Shown here: piece after piece, positions 6,701 through 6,840 of the stretch | Layout of the letters: the number at the start of each line of letters is the position of its first letter | How positions within the stretch are numbered: position 1 is the first letter of the stretch | Assembly (NCBI GenBank): GCA_023247135.1 | Contig: JAHFHB010000051.1 | Coordinates: forward strand, 2,918 to 9,757 | DNA: 6,840 nucleotides | Origin: Candidatus Omnitrophota bacterium | GTDB lineage: Bacteria; Omnitrophota; Omnitrophia; Omnitrophales; Aquincolibacteriaceae | Direction of reading: 5' to 3' | The notes under the pieces: model-generated | The model's database searches: none | Seen by the model: the letters and a program-made list of their open reading frames with translations, nothing else | What the model was told of the DNA's origin: nothing | Program-made: the position numbers and the translations under genes

Positions 6701-6839
6701 TGCTTCGTCGCCTTTCAGTCTCCTCGCAATGACGAATTTTGGAGCTACTCGCTCCGAGATGCGCACGGAATGGGGCGGCCCGGCAGCGCCGCTTCTGGCA
6801 GGACAGAAAGCGGGGCTTGCGATACGACCTGCTGGGAAT
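3..6839 (+). CDS. Giant multi-module protein, internal fragment, open at both ends
   Basis: One forward frame is open for 2279 codons across the window; I translated all of it and met no stop. No start or stop codon of the gene is visible, so its true length is unknown but exceeds 2279 residues. Modules in order: two alpha/beta plus class II aldolase-like units (residues 1-627), a palindrome-encoded linker (638-697), an unrecognised segment (698-1190), a linker (1191-1216), a membrane MutS-like ATPase (1217-1845), a repeat-rich linker (1850-1933), a two-helix membrane module (1934-2191), a second palindrome-encoded linker (2200-2254), and the start of another segment. Eight copies of R-[A/S]-E-M-[R/P] mark the boundaries. 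The protein-like composition in this frame, the recognisable domains in the same frame on both sides of every repeat, and repeat lengths divisible by three all argue for one real gene. It could be a stable giant protein or a polyprotein. No single known family spans it. Confidence 0.9.
801..1880 (+). other. Unit 2: alpha/beta domain plus second class II aldolase-like domain
   Basis: This is a second copy of the same unit, complete here. Residues 267-435 form an alpha/beta domain beginning with a strand and glycine-rich turn (IVIGGTFNEQGGK), with a later strand VIFWAADAP and the stretch RLFDPLSN (390-397), closing with TRQGT. I do not recognise the family; the opening looks nucleotide- or cofactor-binding, which is inference. 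Residues about 440-620 are the aldolase-like domain with D531 in PSVDTP, H550 and H552 in HAH, and H596 in GHGS. Each landmark lies exactly 354 residues after its partner in unit 1 (R36/R390, D177/D531, H196/H550, H242/H596). The full set of putative metal and acid residues is kept in both copies, which argues that both are under selection. The unit ends just before the first RAEMR motif. Confidence 0.6.
1893..1907 (+). other. Boundary motif 1, RAEMR
   Basis: First of eight R-[A/S]-E-M-[R/P] pentapeptides in the frame. It ends the aldolase-like unit 2 and is followed after two residues by the first palindromic element. The DNA just before the ATG (GAGG six bases upstream) resembles a ribosome-binding site, so an internal start cannot be excluded, but no stop codon precedes it. 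Confidence 0.7.
1913..2090 (+). repeat. Bipartite palindromic element, copy A, translated in frame
   Basis: This 178-base copy matches positions 6599-6761 with about three substitutions over 163 aligned bases plus one 15-base insertion. It has two abutting inverted repeats. The first has arms GGCCGGTT (1931-1938) and AACCGGCC (1972-1979). The second has 16-base arms at 1980-1995 and 2049-2064 (TCGTCATTGCGAGGAG and its complement), enclosing a small hairpin CTGCC/GGCAG (1996-2008) and a nested stem (2008-2013 with 2035-2040, and 2016-2023 with 2025-2032). The GTCATTGCGAGG arm resembles a kind of dispersed palindromic repeat common between genes in many bacteria. Here it is read through as about 60 residues with no stop. 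It is flanked on both sides by RxEMR. It encodes no transposase and is probably a non-autonomous element. Confidence 0.85.
2079..2093 (+). other. Boundary motif 2, RSEMR
   Basis: The motif is at the downstream edge of palindromic element copy A, in the context GATRSEMR, which is the same context as at the end of copy B. Its last arginine uses AGG and its glutamate GAA, unlike the CGC and GAG of copy B. The following residues begin the unrecognised 490-residue segment. Confidence 0.7.
2094..3572 (+). other. Unrecognised segment of about 490 residues
   Basis: Residues 698-1190 match no family I can name. The first part has short strands and mixed charge (for example TEVIFDQRVEGLSAKDIAVWIAG), then an alanine/proline-rich stretch (near 2219-2250), then a mixed region with an EIAGRL helix and a possible strand GLILIQNTG. 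From about 2830 onward it looks mainly helical, rich in Leu, Phe and Trp, with amphipathic stretches and a hydrophobic run FWLPMLLPSLFGM near 3279-3317 that is too short and broken to call a confident membrane helix. It closes with a charged helix (LEAEAGHMTAAWRESQK). I see no catalytic signature. It sits cleanly between boundary motifs 2 and 3, so it behaves as one module, possibly of two domains split by the loop near 2760-2830. Confidence 0.5.
3573..3650 (+). other. Short linker with boundary motifs 3 and 4 (RSEMP, RSEMR)
   Basis: Pentapeptides RSEMP (3576-3590) and RSEMR (3633-3647) bracket an 14-residue Gly/Ser/Thr-rich stretch that starts QGRSLGTS. The pattern EMP-x-G-x-S-L-x-T recurs in the later linker at 5673-5705, so the two linkers share a second module as well as the pentapeptide. 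The DNA contains a short inverted repeat CCCAAG/CTTGGG (3589-3594 with 3603-3608). The linker separates the helical end of the unknown segment from the start of the MutS-like module. Confidence 0.65.
3651..5535 (+). other. Membrane-anchored MutS-like ATPase module
   Basis: About 628 residues, close to the length I associate with free-standing membrane MutS-related proteins known from Bacteroidetes and others. After a helical lead there are two hydrophobic segments (3795-3930), then a MutS core-like stretch (near 4146-4290: ELFHYVDRSLTQLG, NAPLLDAGEIKMRQEA), two more hydrophobic segments (4410-4470, 4479-4527), a helical lever region, and the C-terminal ATPase. The Walker A is GPYESGKST (4992-5018, K1670) in place of the usual GPNxxGKST. 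The following helix (IGQIVLLSQIGAPAPG) is typical of MutS. A signature loop SEGIS (5136-5150), Walker B LVIADE (D1743, E1744) and the switch histidine in ATHD (H1777) follow. No DNA mismatch-reading domain I (no Phe-x-Glu motif) is seen, so a mismatch-repair role is unlikely. The family's cellular role is not established. It is bounded by RSEMR upstream and the repeat linker downstream. Confidence 0.82.
5550..5670 (+). repeat. Tandem 60-base repeat encoding a 20-residue repeat
   Basis: Units 5551-5610 and 5611-5670 differ at one base (5556 T, 5616 C). Sixty bases is a multiple of three, so each unit adds 20 residues in frame (core DATSAELLPGQSSPPAR). Each unit carries two perfect hairpins: GCAACT/AGTTGC (5562-5567 with 5575-5580) and CCTCGCC-TCC-GGCGAGG (5593-5609 and 5653-5669). 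The encoded peptide is Ser/Pro/Ala-rich and probably disordered. It follows directly on the end of the MutS-like module and leads into motif RAEMP. Confidence 0.9.
5667..5801 (+). other. Hairpin-rich linker with boundary motifs 5 and 6 (RAEMP, RAEMR)
   Basis: RAEMP (5667-5681) opens a stretch LGGSLETT that matches the earlier linker at 3576-3613, and RAEMR (5784-5798) closes it. Between them lie further palindromes: CCGAGA/TCTCGG (5671-5686), GTCTCGAGAC (5692-5701), an eight-base stem CTCAGCCC/GGGCTGAG (5739-5759), and a third copy of the CCTCGCC/GGCGAGG hairpin (5770-5786) that is a 22-base remnant (5766-5787) of the upstream 60-base unit. The encoded peptide is Ser/Pro/Glu-rich and low in complexity, consistent with a flexible connector. 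Confidence 0.75.
5802..6575 (+). other. Unrecognised two-helix membrane module
   Basis: Residues 1934-2191. An acidic opening (EDDEDEPEEP) leads to an amphipathic region, then two hydrophobic helices: about 5934-5994 (WWFLGSLVGSTAFLV) and 6021-6075 (WLVFGGVFVIRLAVYLM). The short loop between them contains NPVWGDGDA. The remaining 165 residues are soluble, strongly helical and acidic, with Trp-rich stretches (MLWEWWSDP) and a coiled-coil-like end (FLTIEQRLRDELARLEKL). I do not recognise a family and see no catalytic motif. Both this module and the MutS-like module before it are membrane-anchored, so this part of the product should be at the inner membrane with the bulk of each on one face; which face cannot be told. 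Confidence 0.55.
6579..6593 (+). repeat. 15-base direct repeat, left copy; boundary motif 7 (RSEMR)
   Basis: The 15 bases encoding RSEMR here are identical to those at 6750-6764, so palindromic element copy B lies between perfect direct repeats. This could be a duplication made on insertion, or the trace of recombination between pre-existing motifs. It follows the coiled-coil-like end of the membrane module. Confidence 0.8.
6599..6761 (+). repeat. Bipartite palindromic element, copy B, translated in frame
   Basis: This 163-base copy has the same structure as copy A: arms GGCCGGTT/AACCGGCC at 6617-6624 and 6643-6650, abutting a nested palindrome at 6651-6735 with 16-base arms (6651-6666 and 6720-6735). 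The 85-base nested palindrome reads identically in both copies. Copy B lacks the 15 bases found at 1947-1961 in copy A; the loss lies between two CGCCT repeats and removes exactly five codons. The reading frame and phase are the same in both copies, so both encode the same peptide (VFVGAGSPP ... ASSPFSLLAMTN). Spacing from the upstream motif's ATGCG to the element start is also the same in both copies. Confidence 0.87.
6750..6764 (+). repeat. 15-base direct repeat, right copy; boundary motif 8 (RSEMR)
   Basis: This is identical in sequence to 6579-6593. It forms the downstream edge of element copy B in the context GATRSEMRTE; the RTE ending is shared with the motif at 5784-5804. Confidence 0.8.
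6765..6839 (+). other. Start of a further module, cut by the window edge
   Basis: Twenty-five residues after the last RSEMR, beginning TEWGGPAAPLLAGQK and continuing with a short possible strand (GLAIRPAGN). Too short to identify. The frame is still open at the edge, so the gene continues. Confidence 0.5.
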
Positions 6840-6840
6840 G

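Overview
The whole 6840-base window is one uninterrupted forward reading frame. Codons run from position 3 to 6839, 2279 in a row, with no stop, and the frame is open at both edges. The window is therefore an internal slice of a giant gene; neither its start nor its end is visible. I find no other gene, RNA gene, promoter or terminator that I can support. Residue numbers below count from the codon at position 3, so residue n starts at base 3n.

Layout: (1) 3-1880, two tandem copies (period exactly 354 residues where checked) of an unrecognised alpha/beta domain plus a class II aldolase/adducin-like domain, the first copy cut by the window edge. (2) 1913-2090, a bipartite palindromic DNA element translated in frame. 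(3) 2094-3572, about 490 residues I do not recognise. (4) 3573-3650, a short linker. (5) 3651-5535, a complete-looking membrane-anchored MutS-like ATPase module. (6) 5550-5801, a linker of tandem repeats and hairpins. (7) 5802-6575, a two-helix membrane module of unknown function. (8) 6599-6761, a second, nearly identical copy of the palindromic element. (9) The start of a further segment.

Every module boundary carries a five-residue motif, R-[A/S]-E-M-[R/P], eight times in all. Its arginine and glutamate codons vary synonymously, so the conserved thing appears to be the peptide. Unrelated, full-size modules separated by a recurrent short motif look like either a multi-domain giant protein or a bacterial polyprotein cut at the motif. 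The sequence alone cannot decide between these. The palindromic elements and the other repeats sit only in these linkers, always in a length that keeps the frame. This recalls the palindromic elements inserted inside Rickettsia genes.

The organism is a bacterium of roughly balanced base composition. Giant open reading frames and RSEMR-type linkers make me think of Omnitrophota (candidate phylum OP3), but this rests on general recollection and not on a marker gene. The modules do not form an obvious pathway: a sugar-aldolase-like pair, a membrane MutS-like ATPase and unknown membrane and helical segments.
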